Of a stretch of 64,000 nucleotides of DNA, positions 34,463 through 44,975 are shown in pieces; within the stretch, counting starts at the first letter, position 1, and every line of letters starts with the position of its first letter. The stretch spans positions 7,988,501 through 8,052,500 of the forward strand of contig NC_037639.1 in NCBI RefSeq assembly GCF_003254395.2, given 5' to 3'. The position numbers were made by a program, and so were the translations under genes. The stretch is from Apis mellifera. Taxonomy: Eukaryota; Arthropoda; Insecta; Hymenoptera; Apidae. The notes under the pieces were generated by a model. That model did not search any database. It saw only the letters and a program-made list of their open reading frames with translations, and was not told the DNA's origin.

Positions 34463-34695
34463 ATGCGCGCACTCGCCTCTGCGACCAGTTCACCTTGGAA
34501 ACTTTGACGAAAATCAAATTCCAAGTGCACCGGTTACCCGCCCACGCGGAAGCCTACGAACTTGCCGCGGCGAGGAACGCGCCAGGTCGCGGGAACGCCG
34601 CGAACGGAGCGGAGACGCGATCGGGAACGTGGACGATGGGATTTCAAGATACGTTTAAGAATAATATTATAATTAGGAGAATAAAAAGTATTTAG
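34463..34695 (+). CDS. Candidate gene, exon 2 of 2
   Basis: It follows the acceptor GTATGTACTCTTGCAG (ending 34462). Joined to 34268-34313 it completes a 92-residue protein ending at TAG 34693-34695. Codons are coding-like (TGC GAC CAG TTC ACC TTG GAA ACT TTG). The middle is Ala/Glu/Asn-rich (AEAYELAAARNAPGRGN), with no membrane segment and no known domain visible. GC falls sharply near the stop, as at a coding/UTR edge, and AATAAAA-like sequence lies at about 34680. The product is unrecognised, and the model depends on splice signals read by eye. Confidence 0.25.
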
Positions 34696-34964
34696 ATTAA
34701 AATTGCGTGAGTTTGGTGAATTTTCGAAATTTGGTGGATTTCTTTTTTGGCGAGAACGAAGTGTGTGAAGAACGATGAAATTTCACGGATTAGTGTTTAG
34801 ATTTTACTCGAAGCGAAAAAATACCGGTTATCTAAGAAACAAACGAGGAATCAAACGTTAGAATCCTGTCAATCGTGCTCAATCAATTAGCAAACGAATC
34901 CTTCTATCCGAACGAAACGAAAAGAAGCTGTCAAGTGTAAAAGGTATGAACGATTCGTAAAAAG

Positions 34965-35225
34965 ATGGATTTTATAAAATCTCGAACAAAAAGAAGCAAG
35001 CAACGTCTGTTGAACACAACTTGGTACTTACTCGTTCATCTCGATCGAGGGAAGAGGCGGCGGTCGCGGGATGGATCGCAGCACGCAGGAAGGGTGGATG
35101 AATTTCCGCGCGCGAGCGGAGAGACGCGAGCGGAAACGGCGTCATCGAGCAAGTTGATCCTTGATCACGGTTGGCCACGGTTGAGAAGAGAAAAGATGAG
35201 AAAACGCGCGATATCGGGAGGAGGA
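34965..35225 (+). CDS. Possible 87-residue open frame
   Basis: ATG at 34965 with G at +4 opens 87 codons to TAG. The predicted product is basic and serine/arginine-rich (SRTKRSKQRLLNTTWYLLV near its start). On the minus strand the same segment carries a strong GTAAGT donor (exon end 35032), so an opposing transcript is equally possible. No family is recognised. Confidence 0.12.
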
Positions 35226-35359
35226 TAGGCCGTTGATGGGAGCCGTGATCGACGTTGGCCAGCCGTACTCGAAGATCCGTCCAAACGTTGCGCGCTGCGA
35301 CGTCGGCGAGGAGCGGCGATTTTCCACGAGCAACCCCGAGAGGTCGTGCACGGCGAGAG

Positions 35360-35935
35360 AACGGCGGCGGCAGCGTGAGTAGGAGGACGCCGGAGGAAGA
35401 GGAGGTGGAGAACGAAGAGGCGACGGAGGTGGAAGTGGAAGGAGCCAGAGGAGGATTTCGAGCTGGTATTGGTGAGGAGAGAGGACCGCCGCGTTGCTAC
35501 ATCGTCAGGAGTTGCGCGGCTGTGTGTGCGCTCGTGAGGAGTTAGATTAGAGGAGAGGAGAGAGAGAGAGAGAGAGAGAAGAGCGGCGAGCGTGGAACGG
35601 AGAGACGGAGGAAATACAGACGGTGAGGAGGAGAGATAGACGGAGACGGAAGGATGAGGAGGATGGGGGAGGCGGGAGGAGGGTGGTTGGATGTGCGCTA
35701 CCACGAGGTGGTGGTGGTGAGAGTAAAACTTTTCTCGCTTGTGTTCGTACGTACGCATCGACTCGCCTCCGAGGAAGGGAGGCAGGGGGGGCCACGCGGG
35801 CAGAAAGAGAGAGTGGAGAGAAGAGAAGAAGAGAAGAGAGAGGAAAAGAGAGAGAGAGAGCGAGAGAGAGAGAGAAAGGCGGATAAAGGTGGAGGAGGAG
35901 GAGGAGGAGGAGGAGGAGGAGAAAGATAGGGCGTA
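35360..35935. repeat. Long polypurine (GA/GGA) tract
   Basis: The plus strand is overwhelmingly G/A, with (AG)n at 35559-35579, GA-rich repeat at 35847-35875 and (GGA)n at 35891-35922. It accounts for the Arg/Glu-rich plus-strand frames and the 197- and 224-codon Ser/Leu-rich minus-strand frames. GAGA-type sequence of this density is also a feature of some insect regulatory elements, but that is inference. Confidence 0.85.
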
Positions 35936-36051
35936 GTACGATTTTGCTGGTACGGAGACGAGCTTCCAAGCAAAACGCGTGGTCCACCTCCGAGTTATTT
36001 CCTTTTCCAGCCACCCTCGCCTCCCCTTCTAGGCCCGCCCCATCCCTTACA

Positions 36052-36309
36052 ATGCCTGGACGGCGCAAATTATTACCCGTCGCAGGTGCATTTTTTTCTG
36101 TTACTCCGTGCAGAGCGTCTCCGCTTTCGAGGAGACCTCGCATCGTTTCTTTTCGTTCGCGAGGAAGAATATCAACCATCGTCGGTGGAAAGACGGTGGA
36201 GAACTGGGTGGTAGCCGTCAAACCTCCGTTTCCACTTGAAGAGCTTTATCGCGAGTTTCGTTGCCGCGCTGAAGAATTCGATCCTCGAAATAAAATTGCG
36301 AGAAACTGA
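36052..36309 (+). CDS. Possible 85-residue open frame or 3' exon
   Basis: ATG at 36052 (A at -3) opens 85 codons to TGA. A strong acceptor (TTATTTCCTTTTCCAG, ending 36010) lies just upstream in the same open frame, so it may be a start within an exon. The C-terminal half has coding-like codons and composition (KTVENWVVAVKPPFPLEEL). The minus strand is also open across it (to 36221). No family is recognised. Confidence 0.2.
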   Translation: MPGRRKLLPVAGAFFSVTPCRASPLSRRPRIVSFRSRGRISTIVGGKTVENWVVAVKPPFPLEELYREFRCRAEEFDPRNKIARN

Positions 36310-37285
36310 TACGAAAATTAATTATTAACATTTAGAGACCTCGTATAAGATAACGTTTTCAAAAAATAATTGAAACTGATCTCTATTCTCATACTCTTCG
36401 AGCAATCTTTCGATCGATGAAATCCACCTACACCACCATATTTCGAAATCTCGATGGTTCGAGCGTTGAGAAGCAAAAGTCTGGCGCTCGAAGACAGCGA
36501 GCACGGCCACGATCCTTTCAAGCGCTCGATCCGCGAGGAAAGAGACGCGAAATTTTGGCGGAATCGTAAGTGGAAAACCGAAGATACCTTATGATCGCGG
36601 ACAACAGCTTGTTCGTCGACGGTAGGCGGGCTACCGAACGTCAAGTTTAATGCAGATTAAGGAGCGCGGGGGCTGGAGGGTCCTTTGTAGAACGCGTTTC
36701 GTTCGGTATTAGCTGGAAGTAGCTCGTAGAACCGTGGTATTACCTGGAATTACGTCTCAATCTACCGTGGCCGTCGACTAAACTAATATTAAAACTTTTA
36801 ACGTAGTTAGAGCGCGGCCCGTGGTTGCTTTACCGTCCGTGAAGCTTCTCTCTCTTTCTCCCACTTCCTCCTTGCCTCCCTCCTCCTTTTAAACCCTCTC
36901 CCTCTCCTCACACATACATACACACACACATACACACACATATATATAAACGTATGTACACGCGTGTACATGTCTGAGTGCACACGGGTTGCATTGACCG
37001 AACTTTGATGTGTTTCCTGCACAAAATTCACCTCCGAAGTCATAAATTAGCTACGGAGACCGATGCGTCTCTCCCTTTGGCCACCACCCCTTGAAGCCTG
37101 CACCAATACACCAAGCCCTGCTCGAGAGACCAACGTCAAAAGCAAGCAACCAGCACGTATCTACGACGGTTCTCCCTCGAAATTGTCCGAGAGCTCCGCC
37201 GGATCGGCCGCCTCGATCCAGGATAAACTCATTTTTCAGCCCCGATCCTATCCTAGGAAGCGAACGAGCGAGCCAACGCGCTCCT
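36310..37285. other. No gene recognised
   Basis: AT-rich at 36.3-36.4 kb, mixed to 36.8 kb, a CA/TA repeat at 36909-36949, then GC-rich DNA with opposed 96-130 codon frames from 37.05 kb. Confidence 0.5.
36909..36949. repeat. CA/TA microsatellite
   Basis: CACATACATACACACACACA-type repeat running into (TA)n, followed by GTAC-rich sequence. Confidence 0.85.
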
Positions 37286-37289
37286 CCAA

Positions 37290-37330
37290 CCTTCCTCCTT
37301 CCTTCCTTCCTTCCTTCCTCCTTCCTTCCG
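37290..37330. repeat. (CCTT)n microsatellite
   Basis: CCTTCCTT repeat with CCTCCTT interruptions. Confidence 0.85.
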
Positions 37331-40300
37331 TCCACCACCAACGCGCCCTCCTCCTCTTCTCCCTCCCCCTCCTCTCCCGTTTGACGACTGAATATTTATC
37401 GGCGACGATGAACGGACGGATCGTCAGGCTCTGTGTAGTTTGCATGCGCCGTTAGAGGAAGATGCGCCCTCGGCATCGCCTATTTTCCGCAGGCTGCAAC
37501 GTGTTGCAGTGACGGACACAGGTTCGCCCGTTTAGAATTTCATATTTTACACGAGGCGCCGCTTTGCGGCCGGATCGTACCAAATAATTATCTCCGTGTA
37601 CCATCTTCCGCCACAGATGATTCCTTTTTCTTTTTTTTTTTTTTCCTTTTTTTTATCAGAAGATTTGGTAAAATGAAAGTACGAGCGAACGATTAATTTC
37701 TCGTTCTGAATAGAAAAATGTTAAGAAGAAAGAAATCAGAAATTATGTGGCGATAGATTTGTGAAATGAGTCATGGAATTTGAAGAGAGAAGTGGGGAGA
37801 AATTGAAAGAATTTTAATACGTTCTTACGATTTAAAGATTCGTCAATATTTTTCATTCATAAACGCAATTTCGAAACGTTGACTCGACTACTTGCGCCCC
37901 TCAACAAGAAGTTTTTATTCCGTTTAAGAAGCGGTCGTGCCTTGCCAGATCAGAGCTGCTCCATTTAGAATCTATTAAGTGGATTAAGTTCCACCAATGA
38001 AGTGGCCATTCCACCTTCGTCTTTCTTTCGCTCCTTTTTCTCCTCGACTGTTGGCAACTTCTGCTCCTTTCAACTTCCTCCAAAAGTTCCACGCTGTGAA
38101 ACTGCAACCGAACACGCGGAGGCTCGCGGAGACAGAGGGGGGTAAAATTGAAAATCCACTAGAAAATTTACGCGGAGGAAACATAAAACCGCGAAGAGGG
38201 GGAGGAAATATGACGGATCTATTATAAGAGAGAAGAAACGATGGAAAAATTGTGTAAGTTAAAAATGCAACGATAATCTTGTCGAGAAACATGATTAGAA
38301 AAAATTCAAAATCTTTCTTAATCCTTAGCTTTTATTGTTTCTGTTCTTTTTCAAACAATTTTTTCTTATCTTCAATATCTTCTTTTCTCCCCTATTTTTC
38401 CATATTTTGAATATTTTATTATTAACATTATGATATCAATTTTGTAATCAATTTATTTTATATCTTTGTTAAAAGAATGCTTTAAAGTATGCACTATAAT
38501 TCGCGACATTTTGTCCAGTAAACTTTAAGCAATTTTTTAATAAAAGATAATTAAAACGATTCGCACATTTTTATATACAAAATTACACGGAAAATTCTAT
38601 AACGATATCTCTATAATAAAATTCTATAAACAATTGATATTTCGAATACATATCAGCAAGGTACAATGTTTAAGAATCCTCTATATTCAACGAGTTCAAG
38701 ACGGGGGCATTAAAGACATTTAAATTCGTTCTTCGTTGCTCCGCCTCCGTCATTAGTAAATGCGATTAGTATTTACACGTCATAAGCAGTTGCGCCCCTT
38801 ATATTTCTGTTGATTAACTTTAACCTCTGTATAATTGCTAGAAATGTTGCAGTAAGTTTTCTTGAATAAACATTCGAGCATAGAGCAAACGCATAAAGTT
38901 AAAATTAAATCAACATTTTCAATAAGCAACAATTATTACGAAACATTATTGAAATCGTAAATTTTACTTTTCTTTTTCGCCAAAATGTAATGAATCGTAA
39001 TCAAAATATTAATTTTTTAAAATATTTTTAAAACTTCCGACAACTCGTCAACTTTAAATCACAGCATGGATAATTAAAAGATTCCATCATCGAAAAGAAG
39101 AAGTTTCGCTTATAAATCTTAATAAATGTAATCGCTTACGATTCCATTCAAAAGAAACAGTAACGAATCCACTCTCGACAGAAGAACCAAAAATCTTAAT
39201 TCAATCAACATTCGAGTTGAGAATGCAGCCACAGCTGGTCAGACATCTTCTACCGCCGATTATACCACTACTTCCCAACAAGACGAACTTCCTAATAACT
39301 AGGAACTAAAAAGAAGAACTCGAACGAGAAACTTCCAAACCCGAATCTCTTCCGCGTGAAATGTTAACGACTGGAAGAAGCGTTCCCTATTATCACAGTC
39401 GAACGATAGAGCACACTAATTAATACCAATTACTATTCACATTATAAACTTTCCCCAAGTCTGACCAATCCTATCCTAATCAACTATGAAAAACCAACTA
39501 CAAGTATCATTATTTCCCTACAAACAAACAACAAACAACTCTCGAATCGAATCAAATAAAATCAACCTCCCAAAAACTCACTTATCCTTCCTTCCTTCCC
39601 TTCCTTCCCTTCAAACGATATCAAAATCAAACAAAAACTTTCAAAATTCACCACGCTTCCCAAATTCGAGCAAAATCGAAAGATACTCGACTCCTCTCTC
39701 CCCCAAAAAAATCCCATCCAATATTTCGAAATTCAAGCAACATCATAGAAGATGAAAAATCATCCTTTAAAAAAAAAGAGAAAAGCGTTTCTCTCCTTCT
39801 CTCTTTCTCTCTCTCTCTCGAAAAACGAGCGAACGCAGGAAAAGCGTGTTCGCGTCCTCGATCTTCGAGGAGGAGTGCTGAAGTCCTGCCCCGGCGATTC
39901 CCGACCTTCCTCCCCGCGCGGCCATCCTCCTGGCCACCAAATTCTACCGGTTTTCCATCCCTCTCCTCGCCTCGCTCGCTCGCATCCCTCGCGCTTTGTC
40001 ACTCTTGCCACGTCCCGTTGGCGCACGCGTGTTTCCCCACCCTGGAAAGCTCGTCGAGCAACTTTCCGGGAGGTAGCACGGGGAAAAGCTCCACGATCCA
40101 CGCCTCCCACGGTAGGCTTACTTTCCTCTAACTTTTTGCCGTTGTCGCCGTCGACGTCGTCGTCGTCGTCGTCGTCGTCGTCGTAGGTGGTCGTGGTCAT
40201 ACATACGTGCGCGCGCCCCGAGGAAAAACCTCTCTTCTCCCGAGCGTGGCCACCTCGAAAGAGTTTTCCTGCTCGCCAACCGCGTTTTTCCACCTCCTTT

Positions 40301-40372
40301 TGCTCCTTTCGCCGTCCGTCTCTCTCCCCTCCCCTTCCCCTCCTCTTAATCGTGCCTAACTCTCTTTCTCCG
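37331..40372. other. No gene recognised; mostly AT-rich
   Basis: A T-rich run at 37624-37654, AT-rich DNA 37.65-37.9 and 38.22-39.75 kb with almost no CpG, (TTCC)n at 39585-39612, and a GC-rich patch 39.83-40.35 kb holding the TCG repeat. Confidence 0.55.
40144..40184. repeat. (TCG)n trinucleotide microsatellite
   Basis: About nine uninterrupted TCG/GTC units in a slightly longer imperfect tract. Read on the minus strand it gives an Asp-run inside a 177-codon frame (39760-40293). Confidence 0.88.
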
Positions 40373-40718
40373 ATGATCGTTGCATCTCTTCTTCTTCCTC
40401 TTCTTTTTTTTTCTTTTTGCCCTTATTGTCGCCGCGTCCTCGGCCATCACGAGCAATAAACGTCCCAACTCGCGAAATTATCCGTTCGACGAATCGAGAG
40501 AAGATTTTCTAGGAAAGTACGGCGTGGACGAACGTGTCGATGGAAATGAGGATTGGTTGATTAGATTTCTTGGAGGCGTAAAAAGTAATTTTGATCAATT
40601 TTTAGAAAGATCGATTGTCGATTTAGAGACACGAAAAATGTTTTTTCAATTCTTATTGCGCTACATGTTAAATGATTTTTTTTCTTTCTTTTTTGGATAT
40701 GGAAATTCCAGCCCTTAA
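40373..40718 (+). CDS. Possible small secreted protein, start out of frame by one base
   Basis: A frame open from 40380 to TAA 40716-40718 begins with a strongly hydrophobic stretch followed by LIVAASSA, which looks like a signal peptide with a cleavage site, then a hydrophilic body with G-first codons (GTG GAC GAA CGT GTC GAT GGA) and aromatic/hydrophobic C-terminal residues. It lacks an in-frame ATG. The nearest ATG (40373) is one frame away, and a T9 run (40404-40412) lies between, so a one-base length difference there would decide the frame. The pyrimidine tract may merely extend a chance frame. No family is recognised. Confidence 0.22.
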
Positions 40719-40978
40719 CCGTTCGCGTTTTATTCGAAGAGTTTGCCGGTATGCATTCACTTTTTCACGGGGGAACGTGGAGGAGGAGCAACAGTAGTGG
40801 ACGTACAATTATGCAAATGCAGGCCAAAAGTAGGAAAAATGCAGAAGGAAATTATGTTAATGGCCGAGAATGAAATAAAACAGCCACCGGATTACTAGGA
40901 ACGGCAAAATTCAAAATCCAAACTTTGGTTACTCTTATTTCTCTTTCTTTCTCCCTCTTTTTCTTTCTTTGTGCGCAG

Positions 40979-41260
40979 TTATTCTCTTGCGAAACATTTT
41001 GTTATCTTTGCGAAACGATACGAAGAAATATTGAAGAAATTCTTTTTTTTTCTTTTTTGAATATACATTTTAAAAATTTTAAAATTCATTTTAAAATTCT
41101 TTCACTATGTGAAATCTGTCTCGAAAAAGATTATATAATTTCAAGAATATCCGAGGAAAATTATTTTAAATACTTTAAATTTAATCTCTTCCGTTTGCGT
41201 ATCGAAGAAGAAGATGATGAAACTTTCTTTTCGAATGCTTCAATAAATTTGCTGCAATAG
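40979..41260 (+). CDS. Possible 93-codon exon in AT-rich DNA
   Basis: A very strong acceptor (CTTTTTCTTTCTTTGTGCGCAG, last base 40978) precedes 93 codons open to TAG. The sequence is so AT-rich that a frame of this length is unlikely by chance, more so than for most others here. The translation is Phe/Ile/Lys-rich with cysteine pairs (CETFCYLCET, SLCEICLEKD) and an acidic stretch (RIEEEDDETFF). It lies 260 bases after the secreted-protein-like frame, and a weak GTAAAA donor in that frame (about 40580) would join in phase. No family is recognised. Confidence 0.25.
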   Translation, partial: LFSCETFCYLCETIRRNIEEILFFSFLNIHFKNFKIHFKILSLCEICLEKDYIISRISEENYFKYFKFNLFRLRIEEEDDETFFSNASINLLQ

Positions 41261-41755
41261 ATAAATTGATGATTTCTATTGATTCTCAACATCTTCATTC
41301 ATTGATTAGCTTCAGCTTAAGGAGTACCGAAAATATGATGGAAAAAAAGAAAAAAAAAAGAAGAGAAGAAGATATGCAACGACCAACAAAGAAAGCGGCT
41401 AGCAACGCGGGTAGCCCACAACTCTGCATCGAAGTTAAGAATTTAACTTGGAGAATATTTACTGCGGGCCGAGTTGCGAACTTCTGAGATCACTTAGGTC
41501 GCTAAGTTGCTCATTGTGTTTGAAGAATAACTTAGCTGAAGTTCAATGAGTCGAACTTCGAGCGAGTGGAACACCGAAACGCGTACATTCTTGCAGTCGA
41601 AAAAAAAAAGAAGTGGAAGAAGACACGATTGGTCGGACACGCTCTTTCAAATCCCGCCATTTTTTTCTTTTTCTTCTTTTGAATAACAAGGCAAACAGAT
41701 ATTTCATCTGCAAAAGTATACGGCCGATCATATCATATTCCTAATTTGGGAAACG
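41261..41755. other. No gene recognised
   Basis: AT-rich with A-runs near 41340-41360 and 41600. Nothing convincing was seen. Confidence 0.5.
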
Positions 41756-41875
41756 ATGCACGAGCAAAAAGTCGGGTTCAATGCACGAAAGTTTTGTATT
41801 ATGTTTCCAACCCTTCCGGCAATTAATTCCGTCGAACGGGCAATATTTTCTCAACGATTGAAAACGGTTGTAAAG
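41756..41875 (+). CDS. Possible exon ending at a GTGAGG donor
   Basis: ATG at 41756 opens exactly 40 codons up to a GTAAAG|GTGAGG donor-like site; unspliced, the frame goes on to 41950. The translation is mixed (MHEQKVGFNARKFCIMFPTL at its start). No partner exon or family can be named. Confidence 0.12.
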
Positions 41876-41950
41876 GTGAGGATACATTTTTCAAAAAACG
41901 GGTGGAAATCAATTTTGCCTGGCATTAATAGACACGCGATGGTTTTTTAA

Positions 41951-44938
41951 CAATTGATTCTGATTCAGAATTGGAATAAAAGTTTTGGATAGCATTTAAC
42001 CATCGTTGAAATGTTTGTCTTGGAAGCGTTCAATGGGAGGAAAAATAGAAATTCGTTTTTTCTTTTTTTTTTTTTAATACTTTAAGCATCGTTCGCCGTT
42101 TTATTTATCTTAGTAAGAATTGTGGAAAATATTTATTTGTAATTTTTTAGGAATGCATGAATTTCCCATTGAAACAGAAATGGAAAATAATTAACAGCGA
42201 AAAAAATAAATTCGAATTCCTTCAACAACTAGTTTGCAAACTGAAATACGAGTACCGTTTCGCAGTCGTACTTAACTATCTGGGTTAATACTTGCCGCAA
42301 CTTTTCAAAATTTCAATGATCCATAAGGGTAGGAAATCAACATGAGCACGATAACTAGAGGGAACTAGCTGCTTGATTAAAATATTTGAACAATTTTTGA
42401 TAATTCGTAAAATTACCTTCATCGAATTTCAATTTTGAAATCGTTGCAAATTACAAATTAAAAGTTTGAAAAGAGAAAGAGAGAGAGAGATGTTATATAT
42501 CTTGATCGCGATTAAGGAATAAAAATTGTGAAAGTTACTAGAAAATTACGCCCATCTGCCATTTATCGCGTATTTTATTACTTTTCCACTTTACCATTGC
42601 TAACGAGCGTCACTGACATTTGCCTGTCGCTGTTCATAAACCTGTTAATAAACGTACTCCGTGCCTCCCAGTTTCTACTTTTCAATTTTTACATGGCAAC
42701 ATTAATATTGATGAATTTTAATTAAACGTTATATATAGAAACACTTATATTTTATCATTGGTTTTAATTGCTGATCCGACCGAATAATATCCATATCAAA
42801 TATAGAAATAATTATTTGGGCAAAATTTTTTCCGAAATTAGAGAAGGAAAAAAATCCACGAAACAAATAACGAATTGGATAAATTCATAATAAAATGAAC
42901 GACTCGATAATAATTATCATAAAAGATTATTCAAAACCAATTTTCTGAATAAGATTTTCCCTAAAATTCCTCAATTTTATATATATATTCATCAAAATTC
43001 AAAAAATAAAACAATAATTCTACCTCTTTTACATTCCTTTCCACAGAAAAAATATTCGCAATTTAATTACATCGGATCAGAATTACATAACCAAGGAGAA
43101 TATTCCAAGAAAGAATTTGGAATGAGTCCAGGAAGAGGGAAAAAGTTATAAATGCTGGAAATTGTGAAAAAGGACTGACCGATATGATTTTGGAAAGCGA
43201 TTCGCTCTCGAGGCCAGACAAGACGAAATACGGCTACAGATATAAGAAAGCAAACACGAACGACACGTGTACGTATCCATACGCGCGTATTTGTACGTAA
43301 ATACGGGAACTCGGGGCGTTGCGTACCAGGGTAAACACTAGAGGAAGAAACGGGGAGAGAGGGGAGATGGAGGGACACAGATAGAGATACAGGGTTATAT
43401 CTGATCCCACCCTATATCTATCGGGGGGGAGAGAACGATGATGCCTCCTGGTTCGAGACATAAATCCATCGGTTTGTTCTCTATCTTTCGCCCCCGTCCT
43501 TCCTATCACCTCCGGGCGTCGAAGAAGCTCTTCGCGAAATCAACCTCGTAGATCTCCGCTCCGGAATTTTTGCTTTGTCTCGTCGTATAATCTTCAAAGA
43601 TGGAAGTGGTCAAATGGAAGCTTTATAGAGAATGATGGGAGGAGATGGATTTTTTTTTTATAGATAAGAAAGATTGATTGGATTAAATTAATCGATGCTT
43701 TAATTTCGGTTGGAATGAGAAAATGAGGATCGTGTTTTTAAAGAATTTATTATCTTTTGAAACCGTGAGAAATATATTTGTAATTTTAATACCAAAATTT
43801 TCCAGGAAATAAATTGGTTCTCGATTAAAATTACAAAAAATAAGGAATAATTTATGAGGAAGAAATGAAATTCATTTTCAAAAAAAAAAATTTGATATAA
43901 CTCATTTGCAATAGTGTTTTAAATATATTATAACATATATGTATTATATTCTCATCGATTTATTCTCGAAATAATTCTAAACTCACGTTACAAATTCTTT
44001 TTTCTAGGTATCGATCTTTGTATTAATTTTTGACCAATTATTGAAACACGTTTCAAGAAACATAAATCACCAATCAACGTACGGATTACGATACAGAATA
44101 GACGTGGAAATAATAAATGTGACGAGAATAACGTTGAAACGAGACACGGATATTACAAGGATAACGGATGACGAGATCGAAGGGTAAGAAAAGGAACACC
44201 GTCGACGATCTTCTGTCGATGCTCGGCATCGCGATATTAATTGACGCAAGAAATTAGGTCCGCGATCCCTGGGAATGATTGATCGCGTAATGAGAAATCC
44301 CTAATAATGACCCTGCCGTTTTGGGGTAGGAAGAACGACGTTGGACGACGGGGGGATGGAAAGGTATTAAGAAACGACATTAGATTATAATTTATATTAA
44401 AATCTGTGCAAGGAGATAAAGAGAGGAGACACCCACCAACGGTCGATCTCAACCCTTCGCCATTGGCGTAGCTCGGCTTTAAGACAATGAGGATCGACGA
44501 TCGTCCAATTTCTTGAAAGGATACGTAAGTAATCTTTGTATTCCATTATATTTTTAAATAAAATTAAAAAATATAATCTAACATAAAGAAAATTGCTTTC
44601 TTATCAAGTATATCCACTATCTTTTAATGATATCTATTAGTATTTAGTATCTTTTTTACTTACGATACTTTTTAAAATCTTTTCAAAGGTAATTAAATAT
44701 CTTTAATTTTTTCCAGGTAATTGTGAAAGTAGATTGTTTTAGGAATTAAAAATTTAAGTCTTGATATGTTATCAATGAAATAGTTATGAAAAGGGGAATA
44801 TATAATAAATAGAGCAGGGGTTGGACCCATGATCGATCTAGGGCCAAGAAGGTATTTTAATTAGCCTCTACGCCTATGGAAAATAATCAAAGGGGAAGGC
44901 CAAGGGACGCTTTATGGTGAGGAGAAGAGAGAGATAGA

Positions 44939-44941
<3 letters not shown>
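41951..44941. other. No gene recognised; AT-rich
   Basis: Long AT-rich stretches (41.95-43.1, 43.6-44.1 and 44.5-44.8 kb) separated by a mixed patch at 43.2-43.6 kb and a minor one at 44.2-44.5 kb. An acceptor-donor fusion, TTTTTTCCAG|GTAATT, occurs at 44716/44717 on the plus strand. Confidence 0.55.

Positions 44942-44971
<30 letters not shown>
44942..44971. repeat. (AG)n microsatellite
   Basis: About fifteen uninterrupted AG units. Confidence 0.9.

Positions 44972-44975
<4 letters not shown>

Noticed and set aside
35547..36221. 224-codon minus-strand frame with a poly-leucine stretch
   Set aside because: The leucine and serine runs are the antisense of (GGA)n and (AG)n. The N-terminal 90 residues are less repetitive, but the plus strand is equally open there.
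39760..40293. 177-codon minus-strand frame with an Asp-run
   Set aside because: The acidic run is the (TCG)n repeat in antisense and the rest is CpG-rich sequence open on both strands.
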